This document shows positions 8,386 to 17,640 of a stretch of 64,000 bases of DNA, one piece after another; within the stretch, counting starts at the first letter, position 1, and each line of letters opens with the position of its first letter. The stretch lies in contig SECP01000009.1 of assembly GCA_004193285.1 (NCBI GenBank), positions 124,001-188,000 of the forward strand. Direction: 5' to 3'. Source of the stretch: Myxococcales bacterium (GTDB lineage Bacteria > Myxococcota_A > Polyangia > Polyangiales > Polyangiaceae). The position numbers and the translations under genes are program-made. The notes beneath the pieces were generated by a model that worked only from the letters and a program-made list of their open reading frames with translations, was not told the DNA's origin and made no database searches.

Positions 8386-9405
8386 CTACCTCTTCTTGAG
8401 GTCTTCGCTGGCTTCTTTGGCCTGCTTGCCGATGGGGCCGGTCGGGTCGAGCTTCTGCGCTCTTTCCAGCGACGAAAGCGCGCGCTTCTTGTCCTTCTTC
8501 GCCAGGTGCCGGCCCAGGTAGTAGTGCGCGGGGGCGAACTTTTCGTCCAGCTTGATGGCGGTCTCGTAGTCCGCTTGCGCACCTGCGTCGTCGCCAAAGT
8601 CATGGCGGCAAACGCCGCGCCGCGTGTGCAGGTCCGCGCTGTCCTTCAGCTTGATGGCTCGGTCCAGCGCCGCAATGCAGTCCGGGAAGGACTTGAGGCG
8701 CCCGAAGCGGACGCCGAGCGCGGCCAAGAGGACCGGATCTTCCACGTTTTGCACGGCGCGCAGCTCGGTGAGCGCTTCGTCGCGCTTGCCAGCCGCGGCC
8801 AGGTACTCCGCGTACGTGATGCGCAGCTGCGCGTCGTCCGGCCGCGCTTTGACGGCTGCGCCGTATGCGGTGAGCGCTTCTTCCTTCTTGCCGAGCGCCT
8901 CCAGCGACAGGGCCCGGTTGAGCAGCAGCTCGGGAGATTTGGGGTTCGCCTTGAGCCCCTGCTCGGCGGTAGCGAGCGCGCCGGCGGCGTCCTTCTGCTC
9001 GTACTGAGCGCCGGAGAGATTCACGGCCGCTTCCACCAGCTTCGGATCCAGCTCGAGCGCCTTCTTGTACTGCGCCATCGCGCCCGGCAGCTCGCCCAAC
9101 CCGTCCATCGCCACGCCGAGGTAGAAGGCGGCCTGCGGATCCTTCGGTTCGCTCGCGGCAGCTTGCGACAGCACCTTCTTCGCTTCCGCGAAGTCCTGCT
9201 TCTGGATCGCGTCCATTCCCTGCTTCACGAGCTCACTCGAAGGCGCGACCACCGCGTCCGGCTTGGGCTTCGGCGCCGGGTCGTCCAGCGGCGGCGGATC
9301 GTCTGCCGTCTGCGGCGGAGGGTTGGAGCTGCAAGCGGCGAGCGCCAGCCACGCCGATGACAAAGCAGTGCGGAGCGCGCGGGACATCTTCATGTTGCGA
9401 GCCAT
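8386..9405 (-). CDS. TPR-repeat lipoprotein
   Basis: About 339 residues: a signal peptide with lipobox LALAAC (Cys near 25), a Pro/Asp-rich linker, then about seven to eight TPR-like helical pairs with the typical pattern around Ala, Gly and Pro (for example AAFYLGVAMDGLGELPGAMA). Probably an envelope scaffold for protein-protein contacts. The start could be the ATG at 9405 or an internal ATG at 9393 or 9387; no strong ribosome site decides. It follows glnD by about 20 bp on the same strand, so the two may be co-transcribed. Confidence 0.88.
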   Translation of the reverse strand: MARNMKMSRALRTALSSAWLALAACSSNPPPQTADDPPPLDDPAPKPKPDAVVAPSSELVKQGMDAIQKQDFAEAKKVLSQAAASEPKDPQAAFYLGVAMDGLGELPGAMAQYKKALELDPKLVEAAVNLSGAQYEQKDAAGALATAEQGLKANPKSPELLLNRALSLEALGKKEEALTAYGAAVKARPDDAQLRITYAEYLAAAGKRDEALTELRAVQNVEDPVLLAALGVRFGRLKSFPDCIAALDRAIKLKDSADLHTRRGVCRHDFGDDAGAQADYETAIKLDEKFAPAHYYLGRHLAKKDKKRALSSLERAQKLDPTGPIGKQAKEASEDLKKR

Positions 9406-9426
9406 CAAAGCACGGTTATTGCCGCG

Positions 9427-12120
9427 CTATTTGCCTTTTTCCAGGTGCGCGATGGTCGAGAGGATCCGCGCCTTCACTTCTTCGATGCGCTCGGGGGCGG
9501 CGATCTTGGCTCCAGACGTGTCCGTCACGTAAAAAACGTCCGCCACCTGCGTGCCTTCGGTATTGATCTTCGCGAGCGAGATCTGAAGGTCCAGGTGCAC
9601 GAGCGTGTTTGCGAGCCAGAAGAGCAGGCCGAGCTGATCTTTCGTGGTCACCTCGATCACCGAATGGCCGGTGGCGCAGCGGTTGTCGATGTTCACCTCG
9701 GTCGGCACCTTGGGCGTCGGCCGGTCGGACCAGCGCGAAGACCCGGAGGCCCCACCGGTCACCAGCTCACCCGGTGACAGCTCCATCCCGAGCAAGCGGG
9801 AGAAGTCCCGATCCAGCTTGGGGAGGGCCGAGATCACGCCTTCGATGCTCTCGCCCGCGCGGACCCAAAACAAATCCAGCGCGCGCATGCGACCGAATTG
9901 GTCCGTCCAAGAATAAACCTGGGCGCTGATCACTTTGCACCGCGCCGCGGTCAGGGTGGCCGTCATCATCGCGAGCAGACCCGGCCGGTCGTCGGCGATG
10001 AAGCCGACCTCGACGTACGGGTCGTTGGTCGTCATCACGGTCACGTTGACCTGCTTCATCTGCGCCTGACGAGCGAAGCGGGAGTGCCGCACGATGTCCG
10101 GCGGATCGTTCGAGTAGATGTAGCGCTCCGGCATCGCCGCGAGGAAGTGGTCCAAGAACTCGCGCTCGCCGCGCTCGGGGCAGAGCGCCCTCACCTCTTC
10201 GCGGATCTGCTCCAGCCGCTCCAAGCCGCGCTGCACCGTGCCGGCGGTGAAGAAGCGGAACGTGTGCACGTACAGCTCTTCGAGCACGCGCGCCTTCCAG
10301 TTCGTCAGCGCGGTCGGGCTCGTCGTGGACACGTCGCAAATCGTGAGTAGGTACAGCTCGCGCAGGCCTTCCGGGCCATGCAAGTCGTGCGCGAAGAGCT
10401 CTATCGTCTTCGGGTCGTCGATGTCCCGACGGGTGGCCACGTGGTACATCTTCAGGTGAGTGAGGATGAGCTGCCCCACCTCGCGGGCGTCCGACTCGGA
10501 GACCCCGAGCCGAAGCAAGATGGTCTTGGAGAGCTCCATCCCGCGCTGGTCGTGGTTTTTGCCGCCAATGTCCTTGCCGATGTCGTGCAGGAGCGCGGCA
10601 AAGAACAGAACGACGGGACGCGTCACCTCCGCGGCGAGGCGAGACGCGAGCGGGTGCTCGGCGGCGAGCTCACCGCGGATGAGCGCGCGGAGCCTATCCA
10701 CCGCCGCGACCGAGTGCACGTCCACCGTGTACACGTGATAAACGTCGTGGTGCACGCGGCCGACCACGGGCGCAAACTCGGGCACCATCGCCACGAGCAG
10801 GCCGACGTCGTGCAGCTCCTTGAGCACGGAGCCGTCTTTCAACTGAGTGCGCTGGGCCGTCGTCACCAAGCGAATGAACAGCCGCGCCGCTTCCTCGCTC
10901 TTCCGTAGCTCCTCGCCGAAATTCGGCGAACCGACGACGCGCGCGATCGCATCCCGCGCGAAGCCATACACTGGCAGGTCGCGCTTGACCGCCTCGTCGT
11001 AAATGCGGAGCGCGAGCACCGGCTCGGTCTCGAGCTGGGCCGGGTCTTCCAGCGACACTTGGCGGTTGGTCAGCTTGAGCCCGCGCCCCAGCGATTCTTC
11101 TCGCGGCCGCCGCTTGGGGGGCGGCGCCGCGCGCGACAAGAGCATCTCCCGCGCCTGCACCATGTTGCGCGCATTGCGATAGTACTCGCTCATGAACGCC
11201 TCGACCCCGGGACCGCCGGTACCGTAGCCGAGCAGCTCTGCGACCGCCTCTTGTCTATCGAAGCTGAGCCGGTCCGAGCGCCGCCCAGCGTAGAGGTGCA
11301 GCAAGTTACGCACACGCCAGACCAAGGAGGCCGCGTTCTCGATTTGCTGCCACTCGCGCGGCAAAAGCACCCCTAGCCGCACCAGCTCGGACAAGTGATT
11401 CACGCGCCAGCGCGCGCGCGCGGCCCAGTGCGCAATGTCCAAGTCACGTAGGCCGCCGATGCCGTTCTTCACGTCCGGCTCCAGCAGATAAACGGAGCCG
11501 CCGAAGCGCTCGGAGCGCTCGGTCGCCCGTTGCTCCATGCGATCCAGGAAGCGCTGAATGTTGCTCGCGCCGAACAAGCCCTCGAAGGCGCGGTTGAGCA
11601 GCTTCTCGGTGCCGCTCTTGTCACCGGCGACCACGCGCCAATCCAGCAGCGTGGTCGCGGTCGGCAGGTCGGTCCGCGCCAGCTCGATGAGGTCGGTCGC
11701 GCCGACGACTTGGTGGCCGATCATGAGGCCCGCGTCCCACAGCGGGTACAGGAGCGCCTCCGCGACGTTGCGCACCTTGTCCGGCCGAGCGGGAGTCAGC
11801 AGCCGCACGTCCAAGTCGCTGTGGAGCGAGAGCGCGCCGCGCCCATAGCTGCCAACCGCGGCTAGGCCGAGCTGCGCGAAGCTGACGTCCTTGTGGAGCT
11901 TGCCCTCGAGCGCCTTGAACAGTGAGCACAGCAGGCCGTCTACCGCCCGGCTGTACCGCTCGGAGGCGGGCAGGCCGGACTCCACTTTGCCGCCACGGAC
12001 CATCTCTTCGACGGCGCCGCGGTGGCGTTGAATGTACACCTTGATTTCGTCGAGCAGGCCAGGCGAAGCGCGCTCGAGTGTCGGCCCCGAAACTGGGGCG
12101 GCGGAAGCGGGAGGGCTCAT
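9427..12120 (-). CDS. glnD: bifunctional [protein-PII] uridylyltransferase/uridylyl-removing enzyme
   Basis: Senses glutamine and uridylylates or deuridylylates PII protein, controlling nitrogen metabolism. The 897-residue product has the nucleotidyltransferase motif GSYGRGALSLHSDLD at about 90-104, a linking helical region, an HD phosphohydrolase motif (FFAALLHDIGKD) in the middle, and two C-terminal ACT domains (VGFIADDRPGLLAMM and EVTTKDQLGLLFWLA). Length and order match the family. No PII (glnB) or ammonium transporter gene lies in this window. The ribosome site before the ATG at 12120 is weak. Confidence 0.96.
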   Translation of the reverse strand: MSPPASAAPVSGPTLERASPGLLDEIKVYIQRHRGAVEEMVRGGKVESGLPASERYSRAVDGLLCSLFKALEGKLHKDVSFAQLGLAAVGSYGRGALSLHSDLDVRLLTPARPDKVRNVAEALLYPLWDAGLMIGHQVVGATDLIELARTDLPTATTLLDWRVVAGDKSGTEKLLNRAFEGLFGASNIQRFLDRMEQRATERSERFGGSVYLLEPDVKNGIGGLRDLDIAHWAARARWRVNHLSELVRLGVLLPREWQQIENAASLVWRVRNLLHLYAGRRSDRLSFDRQEAVAELLGYGTGGPGVEAFMSEYYRNARNMVQAREMLLSRAAPPPKRRPREESLGRGLKLTNRQVSLEDPAQLETEPVLALRIYDEAVKRDLPVYGFARDAIARVVGSPNFGEELRKSEEAARLFIRLVTTAQRTQLKDGSVLKELHDVGLLVAMVPEFAPVVGRVHHDVYHVYTVDVHSVAAVDRLRALIRGELAAEHPLASRLAAEVTRPVVLFFAALLHDIGKDIGGKNHDQRGMELSKTILLRLGVSESDAREVGQLILTHLKMYHVATRRDIDDPKTIELFAHDLHGPEGLRELYLLTICDVSTTSPTALTNWKARVLEELYVHTFRFFTAGTVQRGLERLEQIREEVRALCPERGEREFLDHFLAAMPERYIYSNDPPDIVRHSRFARQAQMKQVNVTVMTTNDPYVEVGFIADDRPGLLAMMTATLTAARCKVISAQVYSWTDQFGRMRALDLFWVRAGESIEGVISALPKLDRDFSRLLGMELSPGELVTGGASGSSRWSDRPTPKVPTEVNIDNRCATGHSVIEVTTKDQLGLLFWLANTLVHLDLQISLAKINTEGTQVADVFYVTDTSGAKIAAPERIEEVKARILSTIAHLEKGK

Positions 12121-12248
12121 TGCAGGGCGTCGGTATCGGAGCCGAACGGCGAGCCGAACCGCACGGAGTTATAGCGCCCTACCTGGCAGGCTCGCAAACT
12201 CGGGCACGGAAAAGCGCTGCGGTGGCCTAGTGCTAGGCTGTTTCGAGA

Positions 12249-12803
12249 ATGGATCGACGAGGGTTCGTGAGGGTTGCCGCCGCCGGGGCGCTGGCTGTGC
12301 TCGGTCCGATGCCCGCTCGGGCGTCACTCGCGCGAGCGGTAGGTCTGGCGGAGCTGACGAGCCGGAGCCGGCACGTGCTCGTCGCCGAGCCGCTGGATGG
12401 CGAGTCCGTCTGGGAGCACGTCGGCAAGCGCCGGCACATCGTCACGTACACCCGGGTGCGCGTGGTCGAGGTCCTCGGCGGCCCTGCCGTGGCGGACGAA
12501 GAGCTGCTGGTCCGGACCTTGGGCGGCCGCGTGGGAGACTTGGCGGAGCTCGTGCACGGGGAGGCGGTACTCACGCTCGGCGCGCGCAGCGTGCTTTTCA
12601 CGATGCCTGCTCGCGGCGCGCTCACGGTCACGGCGATGGCCCAAGGCCACTACCCTCTCGCCCGCGACAAGCTCGGTGCGGAGCGGCTGCAGCGAAGCCC
12701 CGCCGCGGTGGAGCTGCTGCGTGAGCCGGGCGCGGCCGTGCAGCGGCTGGTCGGGCTCGACCTGGAGTCCGCGCGCCGGTTGCTACGGCAGGTGCGGAAG
12801 TAA
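12249..12803 (+). CDS. exported protein of unknown function with Tat-like signal
   Basis: 184 residues, not recognised. The N-terminus MDRRGFVRVAAAGALAVLG has a twin-arginine-like motif followed by a hydrophobic stretch and an Ala-x-Ala site (ARAS), so export by Tat is plausible. The mature part contains a short beta-rich region (YTRVRVVEVLGGPAV, ELLVRTLGGRVGD) like many small secreted myxobacterial proteins. Its stop codon TAA directly abuts the ATG of the metalloprotease gene, so the two are almost certainly translated from one message and may act together outside the cell, for instance protease and partner (inference). Confidence 0.82.
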   Translation: MDRRGFVRVAAAGALAVLGPMPARASLARAVGLAELTSRSRHVLVAEPLDGESVWEHVGKRRHIVTYTRVRVVEVLGGPAVADEELLVRTLGGRVGDLAELVHGEAVLTLGARSVLFTMPARGALTVTAMAQGHYPLARDKLGAERLQRSPAAVELLREPGAAVQRLVGLDLESARRLLRQVRK

Positions 12804-13694
12804 ATGCGCGCCATCGTGATCGCGGCGGCGCTCGGCGCGGCCGTCTTCGTCGCCGGGCCCGAAGCGCGAGCTTTCTGCCTCACTCATGGCTGCAGCGACA
12901 GTCGCCAAGACTGCGTGTACGACTCGCGCGGCTGTCTAATGACGGGCCCTGTGCTGCACTGGGCCTCGAGCTGCGTCTCGTTCGACGTGCAGAAGGATGG
13001 CTCTCCCAAGCGCGGCATCACCTACGACATGGCGCACGAGGCGATCGTCGCCGGCTTCTCGCAATGGCTGGGCGCGCGCTGCGGCGAGGGGGTCGGTCCC
13101 GGCATCCGCTTGAACGACTACGGTCCGGTAGAGTGCCGCACCCCGGAGTACAACGAGGACGGACCGAACGCCAACGTGCTGATGTTCCGCGACGAGGACT
13201 GGCCGTACGAAAACGCCATCGACACCCTCGCGCTGACGACGCTCATTTACGACGCGAAGACCGGAGAGATTTACGACGCGGACATCGAAGTGAATACCTT
13301 CCAGTCCAACATGGTGACGAGCGGTGTCGGGCCCTCCGACATCGACTTCAACTCGGTCATCACCCACGAGCTCGGCCATTTCTTGGGCCTTTCGCACTCG
13401 GACGCGCAGGGCTCGACGATGCATCGCAGTTACGCACCCGGCCAAACCGCGATGGCGAGCATCGAGCTGGACGACGAGCAGGGTATCTGCGAGGCGCTAC
13501 CGCCCCTTCGTGAGGTGAAGAGCGCGAGCTGCGAGCCGCGTCACGGTTTTTCCGAGCAGTGTGCGGTGCCCGAAACGTGTGGGTTCGCCGTGCCGCGCCG
13601 GACCACCACCGGGGCGAGCGCTCTGCTCGCCCTGCTAACCCTCAGCTGGGTTGCGCGGCGGAAGAGATCTCGCCCTTCAACCCCGCGACCTTGA
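12804..13694 (+). CDS. secreted matrixin-like zinc metalloprotease
   Basis: 296-residue exported protein: a signal peptide ([20 protein letters not shown]), then a metzincin-type domain with the zinc site [11 protein letters not shown] at 188-198 and a Met-turn candidate (STMHRS) shortly after. Ten or more Cys suggest disulfides. The C-terminus has a hydrophobic segment and an Arg/Lys tail ([17 protein letters not shown]) like a MYXO-CTERM or other sorting tail, though the usual Cys is not well placed. The start directly follows the previous stop. The last 53 bp overlap the 3' end of bioB on the other strand. Confidence 0.9.
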   Translation: MRAIVIAAALGAAVFVAGPEARAFCLTHGCSDSRQDCVYDSRGCLMTGPVLHWASSCVSFDVQKDGSPKRGITYDMAHEAIVAGFSQWLGARCGEGVGPGIRLNDYGPVECRTPEYNEDGPNANVLMFRDEDWPYENAIDTLALTTLIYDAKTGEIYDADIEVNTFQSNMVTSGVGPSDIDFNSVITHELGHFLGLSHSDAQGSTMHRSYAPGQTAMASIELDDEQGICEALPPLREVKSASCEPRHGFSEQCAVPETCGFAVPRRTTTGASALLALLTLSWVARRKRSRPSTPRP

Positions 13695-14637
13695 GCAGGT
13701 CCAGATCCTCGTTCGGGCCGGGATTGGGCGTGGTTAGCAGCTTGTCGCCGTAAAAGATGCTGTTCGCGCCGGCGTAGAGGCACATGAGCTGGGCCTCACG
13801 CGGCAGATCGGTGCGGCCGGCGCTGAGCCGCACCTTGGAACGCGGCAAGAGGATGCGCGCCACCGCGATCATGCGCACCAGCTCCAGCGGGTCGATCGGC
13901 GGCAGCGCCTCGAGCGGAGTCCCTTCCACGCGCACCAGCGCGTTGACGGGCACGCTCTCCGGCTGCGGCTCGAGCTTCGCGATCTCCAGCAGCATGGCGC
14001 AGCGGTCGTCGATGCCCTCGCCCATGCCGATGATGCCGCCGGTGCACACCGTGATGCCGGCGCTACGCACGTTGGACAGCGTGTTCAAGCGGTCCTTGTA
14101 GGTGCGGGTCGAGATGATCGACTTGTAAAAGCCGGGCGAGGTGTCCAGGTTGTGGTTGTACGCGTCCAGCCCGGCTTCCTTCAGCTTCTGCGCTTGCTCC
14201 GCGCTCAGCATGCCCAAGGTGACGCACGCCTCCAGCCCTTCCGCCTTCACGCCCTTCACCATCTGAATGACGCGGTCGAACGCGGGGCCGTCCTTCACCT
14301 CGCGCCAGGCCGCGCCCATGCAGAAGCGGGTGGAGCCAGCCTCCTTCGCGCGTCGGGCGCTGGCGATCACGTCCTCCACCTTCAGCATCGCCTCGCCGGT
14401 GACGGCCTGGTGGTGGGAAGATTGCGGACAGTACGCGCAGTCTTCCGGGCAGCCCCCGGTCTTGACGCTGAGTAGCGTGCAAAGCTGGACCGTGTCCTCC
14501 GAGTGGTGCTGCAGGTGCACCGCGCGGGCGCGGTCGATCAGCTGAAAGAGCGGCAGATCGTGCAGAGCGCGCACCTCCGCGAGGGTCCAGTCGTGGCGGA
14601 TGGCTTGCGGGGCGGCGGTTTCGACGGGGGCTGACAT
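13642..14637 (-). CDS. bioB: biotin synthase
   Basis: Radical SAM enzyme that inserts sulfur into dethiobiotin, the last step of biotin synthesis. From ATG 14637 the product is 331 residues, with the radical SAM cluster Cys63-x3-Cys67-x2-Cys70 ([12 protein letters not shown]) and the conserved segments [16 protein letters not shown] and [15 protein letters not shown] at 14667 would add ten residues. No other biotin genes lie in the window, so this is a stand-alone copy. No clear BirA operator was seen in the upstream 180 bp. Confidence 0.96.
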   Translation of the reverse strand: MSAPVETAAPQAIRHDWTLAEVRALHDLPLFQLIDRARAVHLQHHSEDTVQLCTLLSVKTGGCPEDCAYCPQSSHHQAVTGEAMLKVEDVIASARRAKEAGSTRFCMGAAWREVKDGPAFDRVIQMVKGVKAEGLEACVTLGMLSAEQAQKLKEAGLDAYNHNLDTSPGFYKSIISTRTYKDRLNTLSNVRSAGITVCTGGIIGMGEGIDDRCAMLLEIAKLEPQPESVPVNALVRVEGTPLEALPPIDPLELVRMIAVARILLPRSKVRLSAGRTDLPREAQLMCLYAGANSIFYGDKLLTTPNPGPNEDLDLLKVAGLKGEISSAAQPS

Positions 14638-14849
14638 GGGGAAAGACCCTGGGACGTGTAGCGTCACCGTGACCTGTCGTCCAGTTTGGGTTAGCCTCGG
14701 AGCGGATGTTCGAAATCACGCTCCGCGTCACGTGCTGTCGCCCTCCTCGGGCGGCCTGACTCGACGCGAGTAGCTTCGAACGTGCCGCCCCGAACCGTGG
14801 GCGGCCGGTTGCGCGTGTTTGCCGCTCGTTTCCAGCGAAAGGCATGCCC

Positions 14850-16262
14850 ATGACCGTCACCGAGCTTCGGCTTTACAACTCCCTCACCCGCGCCATCGAG
14901 CCCTTCCGGCCGCGCACGCCGGGCCGCGCGACCGTCTATAGCTGCGGTCCGACCGTCTATAGCCGTCAACACCTCGGAAACATGCGCCCGTACGTCCTCG
15001 CAGACCTGCTCACCCGGGTGCTGCGCCTGCAGGGTCTCGAGGTGAAACACGTCATCAACATCACCGATGTCGGGCACCTCACCGACGATGCGGACCAGGG
15101 CGAGGACAAGCTGGAGCTGGCGGCGCAACGAAGTGGCTCGTCGGCCCTGGAGGTCGCCCGAGTGTGGACGGAGCTCTTCAAACGAGACCTGCAGCGCCTC
15201 GAAGTGCGCGAGCCGGACGTCTGGGCGCGCGCCACCGAGCACATCCCGGAGCAAGTCGCGATGATCCAGCAACTCGAAGCGAAGGGCCTCACCTACCGCG
15301 GCGAGGACGGCGTGTACTTCGACACCGCCAAAGACCCCGGCTACGGCGCGCTCTCACGCGCCAAGGCTAGCGCCGAGCACGCACGCGTGAGCGCCGGCGC
15401 GAGCAAGCGGAATCCGGCGGACTTCGCCCTCTGGAAATTCTCGCCGACCGAAGGCCCCCAGCGGCAGCTCGAATGGCCGAGCCCGTGGGGCGTCGGCTTC
15501 CCGGGCTGGCACATCGAGTGCAGCGCGATGGCCACTCGCCACCTCGGACCCCACATCGACATCCACACCGGCGGCATCGACCACGTGGCCGTCCACCACA
15601 ACAACGAGATCGCCCAATCCGAGAACGCGCTCGGCGTGCGCCCGTGGGTGCAAGTGTGGATGCACGGCGCCTGGCTGCTGTTCGACGGTGAAAAAGTGTC
15701 GAAGTCCCGAAGCCACGAGCGACTGCCGCCCAACCTGGACGATCTGTCACCCCTGGGAGTGACACCAGGCGGCTTCCGTTACTACCTGTACACGGCGCAC
15801 TACCGCAGCCCGCTCAACCTCTCCGGCGAGGCCCTGCGCGGCGCGGAGACGGCTCGCAAAAGACTGCGCGCGATCGTCCGCGCCGGCGCCGCAACCGACG
15901 CCGCCCCCACCCCGCCGAGCTCGGCTCTCGGCGCCCTACGCCAGAAGTTCCACGACGCGCTCTGCGTGGATCTGGACGCACCCCGCGCCCTGGCCGTGCT
16001 CTGGCAAATAGCCGACCACAGCGCGCCTTTGCCCGAGCGAGCCCACCTGCTCCGCGAGCTCGGCGACGTCATCGGCCTCGGCCTGGCCGCTCCCCCACCC
16101 GCGATGGAAGACGACGCGCTGGTCGAGTCACTCGTCGCGCGCCGCAACCAGGCTCGCGAAGCAAGAGACTTCGCCCTCTCGGACGCCCTGCGCGCCGAGC
16201 TCCTCGCCAAAGGAGTCATCGTGGAAGACTCTCCCGCCGGCTCCACCTGGCGCCGCCTATGA
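14850..16262 (+). CDS. cysS: cysteinyl-tRNA synthetase
   Basis: Class I aminoacyl-tRNA synthetase charging tRNA-Cys. About 470 residues with SCGPTVYS near the N-terminus (zinc ligand Cys), HLGNMRPY in place of the HIGH motif, GWHIECSAM and HHNNEIAQSE (further zinc ligands) and a GEKVSKS signature. The usual KMSKSLGN is changed to KVSKSRSH, so this is a somewhat divergent member. The ATG at 14850 has AAAGG 7 nt upstream; an ATG at 14844 is also in frame. The gene ends 26 bp before the left repeat of the tRNA-Phe island. Confidence 0.93.
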   Translation: MTVTELRLYNSLTRAIEPFRPRTPGRATVYSCGPTVYSRQHLGNMRPYVLADLLTRVLRLQGLEVKHVINITDVGHLTDDADQGEDKLELAAQRSGSSALEVARVWTELFKRDLQRLEVREPDVWARATEHIPEQVAMIQQLEAKGLTYRGEDGVYFDTAKDPGYGALSRAKASAEHARVSAGASKRNPADFALWKFSPTEGPQRQLEWPSPWGVGFPGWHIECSAMATRHLGPHIDIHTGGIDHVAVHHNNEIAQSENALGVRPWVQVWMHGAWLLFDGEKVSKSRSHERLPPNLDDLSPLGVTPGGFRYYLYTAHYRSPLNLSGEALRGAETARKRLRAIVRAGAATDAAPTPPSSALGALRQKFHDALCVDLDAPRALAVLWQIADHSAPLPERAHLLRELGDVIGLGLAAPPPAMEDDALVESLVARRNQAREARDFALSDALRAELLAKGVIVEDSPAGSTWRRL

Positions 16263-16288
16263 ACCGATCGCGCGTTCGCCTAGAAATC

Positions 16289-16326
16289 TAGTGTCCCGGG
16301 ACGGAATTGAACCGCCGACACGAGGA
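16289..16326. repeat. left attachment-site repeat (attL), copy of the tRNA-Phe 3' end
   Basis: 38 bp identical to 21655-21692. On the minus strand it corresponds to the acceptor 3' strand, T arm, variable loop and anticodon-stem 3' strand of tRNA-Phe. Similarity continues through the anticodon loop (TTCAATCC shared after a 1-2 base difference) and then ends. It cannot fold as a tRNA because the 5' half is missing. Confidence 0.88.
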
Positions 16327-16396
16327 GTTCAATCCCGGAGCCGAGGGGCTCGGTGAGCGGGAATTTGGCTGCAAAGCGCGTTCGGGCGAACGCGTG

Positions 16397-16412
16397 TAGC
16401 GCATACGTAGCA
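16397..16412. repeat. left copy of inner 16 bp direct repeat
   Basis: TAGCGCATACGTAGCA occurs here, 71 bp inside the left attachment repeat, and again at 21569-21584, 71 bp inside the right repeat, in the same orientation. It may be an arm-type binding site for the recombinase or the trace of an earlier integration. Confidence 0.55.
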
Positions 16413-16578
16413 GTCGGCGCATCCCCGGCGCCGGCTGGCGTTGGCGCCGCTGTCCCCCCGGGCATAAAGGCTGCAACGCCATGGCAGCGTCGCCGCCTGG
16501 CCACCCCAGCCCCAGCATTCCGAGCAGTCCTCGGCCAAGGAGCGCCGGCGGGAGGCACGCCTGAGCCTCCTGGAGCAC

Positions 16579-16926
16579 TTGCTCGAAGGCCAGCCGCCCA
16601 TCACCGAGGACGAGCTCGAAGCGGCTAACCGGGAAATGAACGGTGGGCCTGCTCTGGCTATGCTTCCCCGGGTGGCCCAGCCGATCCCTCTCGCCGATGC
16701 GATAGAAGCGCTCAAGCGTGACCCCGCTCACCCGGTGCTCGTGAAGGTCGACGAGGAGCTGACCGTCGAGGTTCGAGCGGTCGCGCCCGCTCCAGCTTTG
16801 ACGAGGTCCGCGGCCGACGTCTTTCGTGAAGTCGGCCGCTGGGAAGGCGAAACCGGCGAAGAGCTGGACGGGCTCTTTGCCGACGTTCGCCAGCGCTCGA
16901 ATCGACCGGTCCCCGGTCTGCCGTGA
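16579..16926 (+). CDS. putative antitoxin of a decayed type II toxin-antitoxin pair
   Basis: About 115 residues with no certain family assignment. The C-terminal part (VFREVGRWEGETGEELDGLFADVRQRSN) and the 4-base overlap (GTGA) with the following PIN-domain start are typical of a VapB-type antitoxin. The upstream start is unclear: TTG at 16579 is the first usable one, while an open coding-like stretch (SSAKERRREARLSLLEHLLE) continues upstream to a stop at about 16465 without an ATG. The gene may have lost its start when the island decayed. Inside the tRNA-Phe island. Confidence 0.5.
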   Translation: MLEGQPPITEDELEAANREMNGGPALAMLPRVAQPIPLADAIEALKRDPAHPVLVKVDEELTVEVRAVAPAPALTRSAADVFREVGRWEGETGEELDGLFADVRQRSNRPVPGLP

Positions 16927-17156
16927 AGTACGTCCTCGACACGAACATCGTTACGCGCCTGCTCAGCGGCGACGAGCGCGTGCTGGCCCATCTTGTTGAC
17001 CTTGACCCCAGCGATGTCGGCATTCCGCTGCTCGTCCTCGCCTCGCGCTTCAGCCGGTCGGCCAAACCTGATCGAATGACTGGAATGGGTGATCGGATGA
17101 GCGGAAATGCCGATCGAATGCTCCGGAATCCTGATCGGATACTTTCGGAACGCTGA
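16923..17156 (+). pseudogene. truncated PIN-domain toxin (VapC-like)
   Basis: Begins MKYVLDTNIVTRLLSGDERV, the classic PIN N-terminus with the first catalytic Asp in LDTN, and GTG overlaps the stop of the antitoxin gene. After about 40 residues (GIPLLVLA) the frame runs into the repeat array of an IS21-type element end, and the rest of the PIN domain (about 90 residues with the other acidic residues) is missing. So it cannot encode an active ribonuclease. No remaining part was found on the far side of the IS remnant. Confidence 0.75.
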
Positions 17157-17222
17157 TCGCATGCCGTCGGAACGCTGATCGCATGCCGTCGGAACGCTGG
17201 TCCGATCACGTCGGAATACGCA
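17069..17222 (+). repeat. seven imperfect repeats of about 22 bp, IS21-type end
   Basis: The repeats follow the pattern TGATCGnATGnnnnCGGAAnGC. The two copies beginning at 17154 and 17176 (TGATCGCATGCCGTCGGAAC) are identical, and the earlier ones become more divergent towards the toxin gene. Confidence 0.75.
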
Positions 17223-17228
17223 CTTCGT

Positions 17229-17566
17229 CCATCCTCGCTCGGCGCTTACGCCGCTACACACTGCCGCACCTGCTCTGCATCGACGAGGTCGGCTATCTCT
17301 CGTACAACAGCCGGTACGCAGACTTGCTGTTCGAAGTGGTGACCCGTCGCTACGACGCTGGCAAGCCCATCGTGCTCAGCACCAACAAGGCCTTCTCCGA
17401 ATGGGGCGAGGTCTTTCCGCATGCGGCGAGCGTCGTCACGCTGGTCGACCGCCTCATTCATCGTGCGGAGGTGATCGACATCGACGCCGACAGCTATCGG
17501 CTCAAGGAGGCCAAAGAGCTTACTGCCGCCCGCTCCAATCGCCGCGGCAAGAAATCCGCGTCCTGA
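17229..17566 (+). pseudogene. istB: C-terminal half of IstB, IS21 helper ATPase
   Basis: About 113 residues match the second half of Ist[19 protein letters not shown] (Walker B region), then [20 protein letters not shown], the [20 protein letters not shown] sensor region and [13 protein letters not shown]. The N-terminal half with Walker A is missing, and the sequence directly upstream is the repeat array. Not functional. The frame is open from 17183 but only the part from about 17229 looks like IstB. Confidence 0.85.
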
Positions 17567-17574
17567 TGCCACCG

Positions 17575-17628
17575 TCACCGGTGAACTTCACCGCTCTCAG
17601 ACGCGGTTTTCACCGGTGAACTTCACCG
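17575..17628. repeat. pair of 19 bp direct repeats at the right end of the IS remnant
   Basis: TCACCGGTGAACTTCACCG occurs at 17575-17593 and again at 17610-17628, a 35 bp period. The first ten bases are close to palindromic (CACCGGTG). It lies just after the istB stop and is unlike the 22 bp family at the other end. Confidence 0.7.
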
Positions 17629-17640
17629 AATATCCGCGGT

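Larger units (their letters stand above)
17060..17630 (+). mobile_element. IS21-family element, internally deleted remnant
   Basis: A multi-copy repeat array at the left, the 3' half of istB in the middle and a pair of 19 bp repeats at the right are what remains of an IS21-type element. istA and the first half of istB are absent. IS21-type elements are known to carry several transposase-binding repeats at their ends, which fits both repeat sets. The insertion has destroyed the PIN toxin gene. Exact ends cannot be fixed without a related complete copy. Confidence 0.65.

Noticed and set aside
16289..16326. Second tRNA gene next to cysS
   Set aside because: Only the 3' half of tRNA-Phe is present; there is no D arm or 5' acceptor strand. 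It is the attL copy.
17069..17222. CRISPR array
   Set aside because: The 22 bp units are directly adjacent without spacers and match the pattern of IS21-type ends; no cas genes.
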